A stretch of 64,000 nucleotides of DNA from Streptomyces xylophagus (GTDB lineage Bacteria > Actinomycetota > Actinomycetes > Streptomycetales > Streptomycetaceae), in NCBI RefSeq assembly GCF_000716435.1, contig NZ_JNWO01000005.1, forward strand, positions 186,001-250,000, read 5' to 3'. The translations under genes were made by a program, and so were the position numbers. The notes beneath the pieces were generated by a model that made no database searches, was not told the origin of the DNA, and saw nothing but the letters and a program-made list of their open reading frames with translations. This document shows, piece after piece, positions 41,272-50,457 of the stretch (position 1 is its first letter; the number at the start of each line of letters is the position of its first letter).

Positions 41272-42285
41272 TCACGCCCGCTGCCCGAACAGCTCCCGCA
41301 GCACGTCCTCCATGGTCACCAAGCCAGTGAGCCGGCCCTCCTCGTCCTGCACCGCCGCGAGATGCGTACGGCTGCTGCGCATCGCGGTGAGGACGTCGTC
41401 CATGGGTGTGGTCTCCCGGACGTTCGCGATGGACCGCATGTCCTCCACCTTGAACGGCTCGTCGCGCGGTGAGGCGTCGAGGGCGTCCTTGACGTGGAGG
41501 TAGCCGATGATGCGGCGCTCGCCGTCGACCACCGGGAAGCGGGAGAAGCCGGACTCGGCTGACAGCACCTCGAGCTCGGCCGGGGTGATGCCGGCGACCA
41601 CGTAGTCGACGCGTTCGAGGGGGAGGACGACGTCCCGCACGGGCCGTCTGCCCAGCTCCAGGGCGTCGTTCAGCCGCTCCAGGGCCCGTTCGTCGATGAG
41701 TCCCGCCTCGCCGGAGTCCCGTACGATCCGGGCGAGTTCGGCGTCCGAGAAGCTCGCCGTGACCTCGTCCTTGACCTCGACGCGCAGCAGTTTGAGCAGG
41801 GTGTTGGCGAACGCGTTGATCGTGAAGATCACCGGGCGCAGGGCCCGGGACAGCGTCACCAGCGGCGGACCCAGCAGCAGCGCGCTGCGCACCGGTTCGG
41901 CCAGGGCGATGTTCTTCGGGACCATCTCGCCGAGCAGCATGTGCAGATAGGTCGCGGCGGCCAGCGCGATCACGAAGGACACCGCGTGTCCCGCGCTCTC
42001 CGGGACGCCGACCGCGTGGAACACCGGTTCCAGGAGATGCGCGATCGCCGGCTCCGCGACGATGCCGAGCACCAGCGTGCACAGCGTGATGCCGAGCTGG
42101 GCCGCGGCCATCAGCGCCGACACGTGCTGCAGACCCCACAGCACGCTCTTGGCGCGCCGGTCGCCCTGCTCGGCGTGTGGCTCGATCTGGCTGCGGCGCA
42201 CCGAGATCAGCGCGAACTCGGCAGCCACGAAGAAGGCGTTGACGACCAGCGTCGCCAACCCGATCAGCAGTTGTACGGCGGTCAC
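41272..42285 (-). CDS. CNNM/CBS-domain membrane protein (second of pair)
   Basis: 337 residues from GTG 42285, which overlaps the stop of the upstream paralogue (GTGA). DUF21/CNNM membrane domain with four segments (LATLVVNAFFVAAEFALISV, GITLCTLVLGIVAEP, LGEMVPKN) followed by two CBS domains; it lacks the C-terminal CorC_HlyC domain that the upstream gene has. Family members act in Mg2+/Co2+ efflux. The two genes probably make a hetero-oligomeric transporter. Confidence 0.9.
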   Translation of the reverse strand: MTAVQLLIGLATLVVNAFFVAAEFALISVRRSQIEPHAEQGDRRAKSVLWGLQHVSALMAAAQLGITLCTLVLGIVAEPAIAHLLEPVFHAVGVPESAGHAVSFVIALAAATYLHMLLGEMVPKNIALAEPVRSALLLGPPLVTLSRALRPVIFTINAFANTLLKLLRVEVKDEVTASFSDAELARIVRDSGEAGLIDERALERLNDALELGRRPVRDVVLPLERVDYVVAGITPAELEVLSAESGFSRFPVVDGERRIIGYLHVKDALDASPRDEPFKVEDMRSIANVRETTPMDDVLTAMRSSRTHLAAVQDEEGRLTGLVTMEDVLRELFGQRA

Positions 42286-43622
42286 AGCTCCCCCTTCACG
42301 GAGTCGGAATCGGCGTCGTCGAGCGGTGCGTGCAGCAGCAGCCGCGCGGCCCGCCGCCCGGACGCGTCCACCACGTCGATCCGCCACCCGGCGACCTCGA
42401 CGGTGTCCCCGACCTCCGGAATCCGCCCCAGCTCGTTGGCGACAAGACCGGCCAGCGTCTCGTACGGCCCCTCCGGCGCCCGCAGCCCCACGCGCGCGAG
42501 CTGGTCCATACGGGCGGCGCCGTCCGCCGAGTACAGCGTGCGGCCCTCGTCGTCCGTCCCGGCCGGGGCCAGGTCGGGCGTCTCGTGCGGATCGTGCTCG
42601 TCCCGCACCTCTCCTACGACCTCCTCGACGATGTCCTCCAGCGTCGCGACCCCCGCCGTACCGCCGTACTCGTCGATGACGACGGCCATCGTGCGCTTGC
42701 CGGACAACCGGTCCAGGAGACGGTCCACGGTCAGGGACTCCGGGACGAGAAGGGGTTCACGGATGACCTGGGAGATGGGGGAGCGGGCCCGCTGGTCCGC
42801 CGGTACCGCCAGGACGTCCTTGATGTGGACCGTGCCCACGACCTCGTCGAGGTTGCCGCGGTACACCGGGAATCGGGACAGCCCGGTCGCCCGGGTCGCG
42901 TTGGCCACGTCCTCGCAGGTCGCCTGGGTGTCGAGGGCGACGACCTGGACGCGGGGCGTCATCACGTTCTCCGCGGTGAGGTCGGCGAGGTTGAGGGTCC
43001 GTACGAACAGCTCGGCGGTGTCCGGCTCCAGGGCGCCCTCCCTGGCGGAGTGCCGGGCCAGCGCGGCCAGTTCCTGCGGCCCGCGCGCGGAGGCCAGCTC
43101 CTCGGCGGGCTCCAGGCCGAAGGCGCGCACCACATGGTTGGCCGTGTTGTTCAGATGACTGATGAACGGGCGGAACGCGGCACTGAACCAGCGCTGCGCG
43201 TTCCCCACCCGTTTCGCCACGCCGAGCGGCGAGGAGATCGCCCAGTTCTTCGGCACCAGCTCGCCGACGACCATCAGGAACACCGTCGACAGCGCCGTAC
43301 CCAGCACCAGCGCGACCGACTTCGACGCGGAGTGCGAGATGCCCAGCGACTCCAGCGGGCCCGCGATCAGCACGGCGATCGACGGCTCGGCGAGCATACC
43401 GACGACGAGGTTGGTGACGGTGATGCCGAGCTGCGCCCCGGAGAGCTGGAAGGTCAGATTCCGTACGGCCTTCAGGGCACCCGCGGCGCCCCGCTCGCCG
43501 CGCTCGACCGCGCGCTCCAGCTCGCCGCGCTCGACGGTGGTCAGCGAGAACTCGGCCGCGACGAAGGCACCACAGGCGAGCGAGAGCAGGATCGCCACCA
43601 GCAGCAGAAGCACTTCGGTCAT
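42282..43622 (-). CDS. CNNM/CBS/CorC-type membrane protein (first of pair)
   Basis: 446 residues. Membrane domain (LSLACGAFVAAEFSLTTVER, GITVTNLVVGMLAEPSIAVL, VGELVPKNWAISSPLG), CBS pair (NVMTPRVQVVALDTQATCED, VIREPLLVPESLTVDRLLDR with VIDEYGGTAGVATLEDIVEE) and a C-terminal CorC_HlyC domain. A probable magnesium exporter or its regulator. Upstream half of a translationally coupled pair. Confidence 0.92.
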   Translation of the reverse strand: MTEVLLLLVAILLSLACGAFVAAEFSLTTVERGELERAVERGERGAAGALKAVRNLTFQLSGAQLGITVTNLVVGMLAEPSIAVLIAGPLESLGISHSASKSVALVLGTALSTVFLMVVGELVPKNWAISSPLGVAKRVGNAQRWFSAAFRPFISHLNNTANHVVRAFGLEPAEELASARGPQELAALARHSAREGALEPDTAELFVRTLNLADLTAENVMTPRVQVVALDTQATCEDVANATRATGLSRFPVYRGNLDEVVGTVHIKDVLAVPADQRARSPISQVIREPLLVPESLTVDRLLDRLSGKRTMAVVIDEYGGTAGVATLEDIVEEVVGEVRDEHDPHETPDLAPAGTDDEGRTLYSADGAARMDQLARVGLRAPEGPYETLAGLVANELGRIPEVGDTVEVAGWRIDVVDASGRRAARLLLHAPLDDADSDSVKGEL

Positions 43623-43776
43623 CGGGTCACCTCCGTCCCATGATCGGGCAGGGCAGGGAGGTTCGCGCGATGTCGCGTACTGGGAGGCTCGCCCATGGGC
43701 GGACGCTCACACCTTTCGAGGAGATCGATTCCGAAGTTCCGTGTCGTCCGCCAATAGTAAAGGATGGGCAAAGCGA

Positions 43777-44202
43777 TCAGGTGGTGAGATGCTTCACCCA
43801 GCGCCGCCACTGCTCCTCGGGTGCGTACCCCGCGGCGCGCCACGCATGCTGTCCGGTCTCGTTGCGCTCCAGCACCATCGCGTCCCCGCGACGCCCGCCG
43901 AGCGCCACGAACCGCTCCTCCGCCGCCGTGAGCAGCGCCGAGCCGATGCCCCGGCGGCGCTGCTCCGGGTGCACGGCCAGCCGGTAGAGGTGACAGCGCC
44001 AGCCGTCGAACCCGGCGATCACCGACCCGACGATCCGTCCCTCACGCTCCGCGAGGATCAGCGCGTCCGGGTCCCTGGTGATGAGCCGGGCCACCCCGTC
44101 CCGGTCGTCGCTGATGCTCGTCCCTTCCGCGGCCTCGCGCCAGAACGCCAGCACGGCGTCGATGTCGCCGAGGGCGGCACTGCGGATATGAAGATCAGTC
44201 AT
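43777..44202 (-). CDS. GNAT N-acetyltransferase
   Basis: 141 residues from ATG 44202 (MTDLHIRSAALGDIDAVLAF). Acetyl-CoA site RLAVHPEQRRRGIGSALLTA, then VLERNETGQHAWRAAGYAPE. A single-domain acetyltransferase of the RimI-like type; substrate unknown. Convergent with nothing nearby and separated from the CNNM pair by 154 bases. Confidence 0.9.
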   Translation of the reverse strand: MTDLHIRSAALGDIDAVLAFWREAAEGTSISDDRDGVARLITRDPDALILAEREGRIVGSVIAGFDGWRCHLYRLAVHPEQRRRGIGSALLTAAEERFVALGGRRGDAMVLERNETGQHAWRAAGYAPEEQWRRWVKHLTT

Positions 44203-44383
44203 GCGATGAGCCAAGCAGAGCGCGGACACGGGCGGCCAGTGGGTTTCGGTACGACCTGCCGACAGACGAACACGTCCTCGCGAGCCACCCCGGAACGGCG
44301 AAGTCCCTCGCTCGTCTTCGGGGGTGTGACAGGGCCCCTCACTCCGCTGTCCCGCAGGTCAAGGGGCTGGCAGACTGGATCGC

Positions 44384-45280
44384 ATGGCACGTGAGCAGGC
44401 CGGTGGTGGCGGTGAGCTGGGGCGTTTTCTGTGGGCCCGTCGGGCGCGGGTGACTCCCGCGGAGGTCGGACTGCCGCTGGGACCCGGGCTGCGGCGCACG
44501 CCCGGCCTGCGCCGCGAGGAGCTGGCCACGCTCGCCGGAGTCAGCATCGATTACTACATCCGCCTGGAACGCGGCAAGGAGACCAACCCCAGCCCGTCCG
44601 TCGTCGACGCCCTCGCGGCAGCCCTGCTGCTCGACGGCGACGAACGCGAGCATCTGCGCGACCTCGCCGCCCGAGCCGCGCGCACGCAGCCGGACCCGGC
44701 GCCCGTGCTCAGCCGGACCGTGGCGCCCGGCGTGGAACTGCTGCTCGAGAGCCTGCGCCCGTACCCCGCCCACGTGGTCGACCGCACGATGGACGTGATC
44801 GCCTGGAACCCGGGCGGGCTGCGTCTGATGGCCGGCATGGAGGACTGGCCGCCGGGTCGGCGCAACATCGTGCGCTACGTCTTTCTGCACCCCATGGCCC
44901 GCACGCTCTTCGAGGACTGGGAGCACCAGGTCCGCGGCTGTGTCGCCCGCCTCCGCACCCTCGCCGGTGTCGAACCGGACGCCCCCGACCTCACCGACCT
45001 CGTCGACGAACTCCTGCTCAAGAGCCCGGACTTCGCCCGCCTGTGGGAGCAGTACGACGTCAAGGGCAACACCACCGGCCGCAAGACCTTCCACCACCCC
45101 ATGGTCGGCGACGTCACCTTCGGCTACCAGGGAATGGAGCTGGAGGGCAGCCGCGGGCACCGGATGGTGTCGTACTACGCGGAGCCGGGGACGTCCGAGT
45201 ACGACGCGATGCTCCTGCTGGACAGTTCCTCGACGACCGGCGCGAACGCCTCCAAGTACGGCTCCAGCACGGTGAGATAG
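44384..45280 (+). CDS. XRE regulator with MmyB-like ligand-binding domain
   Basis: 298 residues. HTH at about 40-80 (LRREELATLAGVSIDYYIRL, ERGKETNPSPSVVDALAAAL) and an MmyB-type PAS-like domain (RTMDVIAWNPGGLRLMAGME ... YYAEPGTSEYDAMLLL) that binds small ligands, fatty acids in known cases. The family usually ends right after the last motif; here 18 extra residues run antisense into the convergent oxidoreductase gene (106-base overlap). Probably regulates that neighbour, an arrangement seen often in Streptomyces. Confidence 0.85.
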   Translation: MAREQAGGGGELGRFLWARRARVTPAEVGLPLGPGLRRTPGLRREELATLAGVSIDYYIRLERGKETNPSPSVVDALAAALLLDGDEREHLRDLAARAARTQPDPAPVLSRTVAPGVELLLESLRPYPAHVVDRTMDVIAWNPGGLRLMAGMEDWPPGRRNIVRYVFLHPMARTLFEDWEHQVRGCVARLRTLAGVEPDAPDLTDLVDELLLKSPDFARLWEQYDVKGNTTGRKTFHHPMVGDVTFGYQGMELEGSRGHRMVSYYAEPGTSEYDAMLLLDSSSTTGANASKYGSSTVR

Positions 45281-46077
45281 GAGAACCCGTACCGCTCGCG
45301 CAGCGCGCACAGCTTCGCGGTGATGTGGTCCAGGGTGCCGACCAGCATGACCGGGAGGTCGAGGACCTGTTCCAGGGTGAGGTCCGGCCGGCGGTCCAGC
45401 AGCGGGCGGAGCGCGCTCGCCGGGTCGTCGGTCACCGCCACCAGCTGGATCAGCAGGTTCAGTTCGGCGGGTTCCGCGCGGTCGGCCGCGAACTCCCGGT
45501 ACCGGGCGACCCGTTGGCCGAACTCGGCGGCATCGACCGGTGCGAGCCTGCCCTCGGTGTTGCCCGGCACCAGACGCGCACCCGTGAACGCCGCGATGTC
45601 CGCGTGCTGGGCGGTGAGGCGCAGCATGCGGTCGCCGTTGCCGCCGAGGAGCAGCGGGACCCGGCACTCCGCCGCGTCCAGCAGCCGTTCCAACTCCTCT
45701 ACCGTACGCCGTACATGGTCCACGCGTTCCCCCGGCGAACCGAAGGGCAGCCCCGCCGTGTCGTGCTCCGCCTGTACGTAGCCGGTGCCGAGGCCGAGTT
45801 CGAGGCGCCCGCCCGTCAGGTCGTTGGTCGTCGTCACTTCGCGGGCCAGCAGAGTCGGGTTCCAGAAGCCCGCGTTGAGCACGAACGTGCCCACCTGCGG
45901 CCGTTCGGTCGCCTCCGCCGCCGCGACCAGTGCCGGGAACGGCGCGACCATGCCCAGATGGTCGGGGACCAGGATCACGTCGTAGCCGAGTTCCTCCGCC
46001 CGGCGGCATTTGGCGCTCCACTCGGCGGCGGGCGCGGACGTGAGCAGACTGGCCCCGAAGCGGAACGGGCGCGGCAT
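45175..46077 (-). CDS. luciferase-like F420-dependent oxidoreductase
   Basis: 300 residues from ATG 46077. LLM class: FRFGASLLTSAPAAEWSAKC, ELGYDVILVPDHLGMVAPFP, LEL-GLGTGYVQAEHD and PLLLGGNGDRMLRLTAQHAD. Related enzymes of this TIGR03621-like group use F420 and act on unknown ketones or aldehydes. The final ~17 residues overlap the regulator gene. Three copies of a 14-15-base motif lie just upstream. Confidence 0.85.
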   Translation of the reverse strand: MPRPFRFGASLLTSAPAAEWSAKCRRAEELGYDVILVPDHLGMVAPFPALVAAAEATERPQVGTFVLNAGFWNPTLLAREVTTTNDLTGGRLELGLGTGYVQAEHDTAGLPFGSPGERVDHVRRTVEELERLLDAAECRVPLLLGGNGDRMLRLTAQHADIAAFTGARLVPGNTEGRLAPVDAAEFGQRVARYREFAADRAEPAELNLLIQLVAVTDDPASALRPLLDRRPDLTLEQVLDLPVMLVGTLDHITAKLCALRERYGFSYLTVLEPYLEAFAPVVEELSSRSIASYSDVPGSA

Positions 46078-46095
46078 GAACTCTCCTCGACAGAA

Positions 46096-46168
46096 GGCAA
46101 CTTGGGTGAGTGTCAGGCGACTTGTGTGACTGTGACAACTCTCCTCGGCGGCAGGCGACTCGAGTGAC
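46096..46168. promoter_or_regulatory. three direct repeats upstream of the oxidoreductase gene
   Basis: GGCAACTTGGGTGAG (46096-46110), GGCGACTTGTGTGAC (46116-46130) and GGCGACTCGAGTGAC (46154-46168), spaced 20 and 38 bases. They fill the gap between the exporter gene end and the oxidoreductase start and are candidate sites for the MmyB-like regulator. Confidence 0.5.
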
Positions 46169-46181
46169 CGCCGCGATTCCC

Positions 46182-48752
46182 TCACTCGTGTGCGATCGCC
46201 GCCAGCACGTTCATGCGGGACGCGCGCAACGCGGGCAGCAGTGCCGCCACGATGCCGACCACCGCCGAGCCGATCACCACCGCGACGATCGTGCTCCACG
46301 GCACCGCGAGCGCCTTCATGCCCTGGAGCGCCAGGACTTGTTGCGCGCAGACGCCCCACACCAGGCCGAGACCGAGCCCCAGCACCGCGCCGAACACCGC
46401 GATCACCACCGACTCCAGCCGGATCATCCGCCGCAGTTGGCGCCGCCCGAGCCCGATCGCGCGCAGCAGGCCGATCTCCCGGGTGCGCTCGACGACCGAC
46501 AGGGCAAGGGTGTTGACCACGCCGAGCACCGCGATGACGATGGCCAGCCCGAGCAGCGCGTACACCAGGTACAGCAGTACGGCGATCTGGTCGTGGATCA
46601 GCTTCTTGTAGTCGGCCTCGTCGCGTACCTGCACCTGCGGATAGGGCTTCAGCGTCGTGTCCAGCGCCTTGCGGAGCTGGTCGGCGCCGGTGCCGGACGT
46701 GGCGTTGACGTACAGCGTGGAGTCCTGGCCGTTCGGGACGTACTTCTCGACCGTGGCGATCCCGAAGAACAGCCCGCCCTGCGTCCCGAACCCGCCCGAG
46801 GAGCCCTGGTCGCTGAGGGCGCCCACCGTCAACTGCGTGGTGCGTCCGCCCGGGAACTCGACCGGGAGCACACTGCCGAGTCGTACCTGATGGTCCTTCG
46901 CGAAGTTCACGTCCATGGCGAGATGTCCGGCGGCGAGTGCCGAAGTCGTGTTGCCCTGGGCGTACTTGATGTGGGCGACGTCGTCGAGTGGGGTGTCGTA
47001 ACCGGCCGCCGTCGTCTCCACCCGCTTGCCGTCCGGCAGTCGGACCGCGAGGGGTGCGAACCGGGCCCGTACGACGAGACCGACGCCCTGGGTGGCCCGC
47101 ACACGGTCCGTGACCTCCTTGGAGAAGGGAACGAAGCTGCCGTTCTGGATCACGAAGTCGGCGCCCAGGGTCTTGTCGATCTGCTGGTCGAAGGACTTGG
47201 ACATGGAGGCGCTGGCCACCGACATCCCGCCGACCAGCGCGAGCCCCACCATCAGGGCCGCCGCGGTGGCGCCCGTACGGCGCGGGTTGCGCAGGGCGTT
47301 GCGCTGGCTCATCCGGCCGACCGAGCCGAACAGGGCGGGGAAGGCGCCGCCCAGCACCCGGATCATCGGGCGGACCAGGAGCGGGCCCGCGATCACGGTC
47401 GCGATCAGGGTCAGGACGATGCCGAGGCCCAGGAAGGAGGCGGACGAGGCGGTCTTCGTCGCGGCGGCGCAGCCCGCGAGCGCGGCCACTCCGATCGCCC
47501 CGACGATCGAACCCACGACGGCACGCACCCTCAACGGCCGCCCCACACCGGCGACTTCGGCGTCCGCGAGGGCCGCCATCGGTGAGACGGTCGCGGCACG
47601 CCGGGCCGGGAGATACGCGGCGACGAAGGTGACGCCGACACCGACGACGTACGCCGCAACGGGAGTTGGCCAACCGACCACCATCTCCGTGGTCTTGAGG
47701 TTCATGCCGAACGCGGTCATCAGCTTGATCAGCCCGGCCGCGAGCCCGATCCCGGCCGCCAGACCCAGCGTCGAACCGACCAGGCCGAGCAGCAGCGCCT
47801 CGGTGAGCACCGACCGCCGCACCTGCTTGCGGTCGGCGCCGAGGGCGCGCAACAGGCCCAGTTCGCGGGTGCGTTGGGCGATCAGCATCGAGAACGTGTT
47901 GACGATCAGGAAGACGCCGACGAGGACGGCGATGCCCGCGAAGCCGAGCATGACGTACTTGATCACGTCGAGGAAGCCGCCCAGGTCGGCGGCGGCCGAC
48001 TTCGCCTGCTCGTCGGCGGTCTTGATGTCGTACGTACCGGGCGAACCGATCGCTGCGGTCACCCGCTGCTTGAGTACGGCGTCGGTCACGCCCTTCGCCG
48101 CGTCCACCGAGATGCTGGTTGCCCGGTCGGGGGCGCCGAGCAACTGGTCCTTCGCGGTGGCGGGGTCGAGGAAGACCAGCGCGGCGCCCGGGTTGGTGGT
48201 GGTGAAGGTGGCGATGCCGACGATCCGGACCTTGAAGCTGCCGGGCTGTGCCTGCACGGTCAGCGTGTCGCCGATCTTCACGTGCTTGTTGTCGGCGGTG
48301 TCCGCGTCCAGGAGGGCTTCACTGGCACCCTGCGGGGCGTGCCCCGAGGTCAGTTTCACCGGGCTGCGGTCGGTGAGGTACCAGTCGGTGGCGATGGTGG
48401 GCGCGCCCGTGGTCGGGCCGACGGACTTGTTCTTGCTGTCGACGACCACGATGTTCTCGACGGACACGTCGGCGTGGGTCGCGGCGACCCCGGCCACCTT
48501 CGCCACCTGGCCGGCGAGCGAGGCGGGCACGGTCTCGGTCGCGCCGGTGGGCACCGAGGACTTGAGGTCCTGCTTCGGCTCCACGGTCACATCGGCGGAC
48601 GTGGACGCGAAGAGCCGGTCGAAGGTGCGGGTCACCGTGTCGGAGAAGATCAGGCTGCCGGCCACGAACGCCACCGACAGCACGACGGCCAGCGCGGAGA
48701 GCAGCAGCCGCCCCTTGTGCGCGAGGAAGCTCCGGAGGGTCGCCTTCAGCAC
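46182..48752 (-). CDS. FtsX/MacB-type ABC permease
   Basis: 856 residues from GTG 48752. Begins LRSFLAHKGRLLLSALAVVL; two FtsX-like permease units, each with a large extracytoplasmic domain and three helices, and a central pair of helices (ten in all), ending NVLAAIAHE. This is the usual size of actinobacterial MacB-like exporters with duplicated halves. With the ATPase gene four bases upstream it forms a complete exporter. Substrate unknown. Confidence 0.92.
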   Translation of the reverse strand: MLKATLRSFLAHKGRLLLSALAVVLSVAFVAGSLIFSDTVTRTFDRLFASTSADVTVEPKQDLKSSVPTGATETVPASLAGQVAKVAGVAATHADVSVENIVVVDSKNKSVGPTTGAPTIATDWYLTDRSPVKLTSGHAPQGASEALLDADTADNKHVKIGDTLTVQAQPGSFKVRIVGIATFTTTNPGAALVFLDPATAKDQLLGAPDRATSISVDAAKGVTDAVLKQRVTAAIGSPGTYDIKTADEQAKSAAADLGGFLDVIKYVMLGFAGIAVLVGVFLIVNTFSMLIAQRTRELGLLRALGADRKQVRRSVLTEALLLGLVGSTLGLAAGIGLAAGLIKLMTAFGMNLKTTEMVVGWPTPVAAYVVGVGVTFVAAYLPARRAATVSPMAALADAEVAGVGRPLRVRAVVGSIVGAIGVAALAGCAAATKTASSASFLGLGIVLTLIATVIAGPLLVRPMIRVLGGAFPALFGSVGRMSQRNALRNPRRTGATAAALMVGLALVGGMSVASASMSKSFDQQIDKTLGADFVIQNGSFVPFSKEVTDRVRATQGVGLVVRARFAPLAVRLPDGKRVETTAAGYDTPLDDVAHIKYAQGNTTSALAAGHLAMDVNFAKDHQVRLGSVLPVEFPGGRTTQLTVGALSDQGSSGGFGTQGGLFFGIATVEKYVPNGQDSTLYVNATSGTGADQLRKALDTTLKPYPQVQVRDEADYKKLIHDQIAVLLYLVYALLGLAIVIAVLGVVNTLALSVVERTREIGLLRAIGLGRRQLRRMIRLESVVIAVFGAVLGLGLGLVWGVCAQQVLALQGMKALAVPWSTIVAVVIGSAVVGIVAALLPALRASRMNVLAAIAHE

Positions 48753-48756
48753 GGGT

Positions 48757-49587
48757 TCAGTCCTTGTCGAGGGTTACGTCGGTCGTGTTCCCGGCGGCGC
48801 CGTCGAACTGGCTCCTGACCAGGTCGAATCGCTTCATGCGCTCCAGCACCGCGTCCGCTGTGGGCCGTTCCATCTGATCCACGATCCGCCCGTCCGCGAG
48901 GAAGAGCACCAGGTCGGAGTGGGCGGCGGCGCCCGGGTCGTGGGTGACCATGACCACGCTCTGGCCGAGTTGGTCTACGGCGTCGCGCAGGAAGCCGAGG
49001 ACTTCGAGGCCCGCCCGTGAGTCGAGGTTGCCGGTCGGCTCGTCCGCGAAGATCAGCTCGGGCCGGGAGGCGAGCGCCCGCGCGCAGGCCACGCGCTGCT
49101 GCTGGCCCCCGGACAGCTGGGACGGCCGGTGCTTGAGGCGGTCCCGCAGCCCGAGCGTGTCGATGACCTGGTCCAGCCACTTCTGGTCAGGCTTCTTGCC
49201 GGCGATGTCCATGGGCAGCGTGATGTTCTCGGCCGCGTTCAGGGTCGGGATGAGGTTGAACGACTGGAACATGAACCCGATCCGGTCCCGGCGCAGCCGG
49301 GTCAGCTCGCGGTCCTTCAGCCCCGTGATCTCGGTGTCGCCGAGCCAGACCTGTCCGGCCGAGACGTTGTCGAGCCCCGCCAGGCAGTGCATCAGCGTGG
49401 ACTTCCCGGAGCCCGAAGGGCCCATGACCGCGGTGAAACGGCCGCGCGCGATATCCACGTCCACCGAGTCCAGGGCAAGCACGGTCGTCTCGCCCGAGCC
49501 GTAGGCCTTGGTCAGACCGCGGGCACGGGCCGCGTTCTCGCCGGCCGAAGCCTGACCCGGAGCGTGCTCCGCAGCAGATGTGGACAA
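48757..49587 (-). CDS. MacB/LolD-type ABC ATP-binding protein
   Basis: 276 residues, start TTG 49587 with AGGGGG just upstream. Walker A GPSGSGKS, Q-loop FMFQSFNLIPTLN, signature LSGGQQQRV, Walker B LIFADEPTGNLDS, H-loop MVTHDP. The FxxQxxNLIPxLxxxEN motif is typical of MacB/LolD ATPases. It energises the downstream permease mechanically across the membrane. Confidence 0.93.
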   Translation of the reverse strand: MSTSAAEHAPGQASAGENAARARGLTKAYGSGETTVLALDSVDVDIARGRFTAVMGPSGSGKSTLMHCLAGLDNVSAGQVWLGDTEITGLKDRELTRLRRDRIGFMFQSFNLIPTLNAAENITLPMDIAGKKPDQKWLDQVIDTLGLRDRLKHRPSQLSGGQQQRVACARALASRPELIFADEPTGNLDSRAGLEVLGFLRDAVDQLGQSVVMVTHDPGAAAHSDLVLFLADGRIVDQMERPTADAVLERMKRFDLVRSQFDGAAGNTTDVTLDKD

Positions 49588-49837
49588 GACAGCCCCCTGG
49601 GATTCCCTCGCTCGTCGACGTTCCGAGACGTTCCGATGCCTTCTTCTGCCTTCTTCCGTCTTCCTCGCGGGCCGAGCCTAGTGTGACGCGCCACACAGCC
49701 GATATCCCCCGTACGACCGAGGCGGTCTCCGTCCCAGGTCGGGCCCCCGATACCGGTGTAAGGGGCACTCTCCACCCGTCGGAGGAGCCCTTGCGGGTGC
49801 CTTGCGGGTGCTAGCGATCCGGCGCTAGCGTCTAGGT

Positions 49838-50077
49838 ATGGCGAAGACCCAGCTGAACGTACGCGTGGACGAGGGCACCGCCCGCGCGGCCCGTGAGCGT
49901 GCCCTGGCGCGTGGCATGAGCGTCAACCGGTACATAGAAGAGCTGGTCAGACAGGACACCGGCGAGGTCGGCCACACGTTCGTCGAAGCCGCGGCCGACT
50001 TCATGAAGCAGTACGAGTCCGTCTTCGCCGACGAGTTCGGCGCGGACGGGGAGAGCACCCGCGAAGGTCGCCGCTGA
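49838..50077 (+). CDS. ribbon-helix-helix antitoxin-like protein
   Basis: 79 residues. TQLNVRVDEGTARAARERAL (strand and helix A), GMSVNRYIEELVRQ (helix B), then an acidic helix (FVEAAADFMKQYESVFADEF) that would contact a partner. Five bases separate it from the Fic-like gene, so they form a toxin-antitoxin-type operon in which this is the antitoxin and autorepressor. Confidence 0.85.
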   Translation: MAKTQLNVRVDEGTARAARERALARGMSVNRYIEELVRQDTGEVGHTFVEAAADFMKQYESVFADEFGADGESTREGRR

Positions 50078-50082
50078 TCCCT

Positions 50083-50457
50083 TTGAACAACCTCAGGATC
50101 GACCTCGCCTGGCTGCTGATGCTCGCCGAACAGAAGACACCGGGTGACCCCCAGGTCACCGACTGGGGCGCGCTCGTCGCCGCCGTGGCGCGCCACCAGG
50201 CCGACATATTCGACGTTCCGGTCTACGACAGCCCGTACGCGCGCGCCGCCGCCTTACTCCAACTGCTCATCCACGTCCCCGCGTTGGAGCGCTCCAACGC
50301 CCTCTTCGCCTCCGCCGTCGCATACGCCTACCTCGTCGCCAGCGGCCTGAAGGTCGTCACCTCGCCCGAACAGGTCCGCGATCTGGCCCGGTTGGTGAAG
50401 AGCGGCGAGGCGTCGGTCGACGACATCGCGCACGAGCTGCGCCAGTGGAGCCTGTGA
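50083..50457 (+). CDS. Fic/Doc-like toxin with divergent active-site loop
   Basis: 124 residues from TTG 50083. Similar in length and helix pattern to Doc toxins, and of the type annotated as Fic-family toxin component in Streptomyces. Where Fic proteins have HPFxxGNxR, this one has HVPALERSN, so the His is kept but the phosphate-binding GN-R is not obvious; it may phosphorylate like Doc, act otherwise, or be inactive. Its stop abuts the stop of the convergent methyltransferase gene (TGATCA shared). Confidence 0.75.
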   Translation: MNNLRIDLAWLLMLAEQKTPGDPQVTDWGALVAAVARHQADIFDVPVYDSPYARAAALLQLLIHVPALERSNALFASAVAYAYLVASGLKVVTSPEQVRDLARLVKSGEASVDDIAHELRQWSL

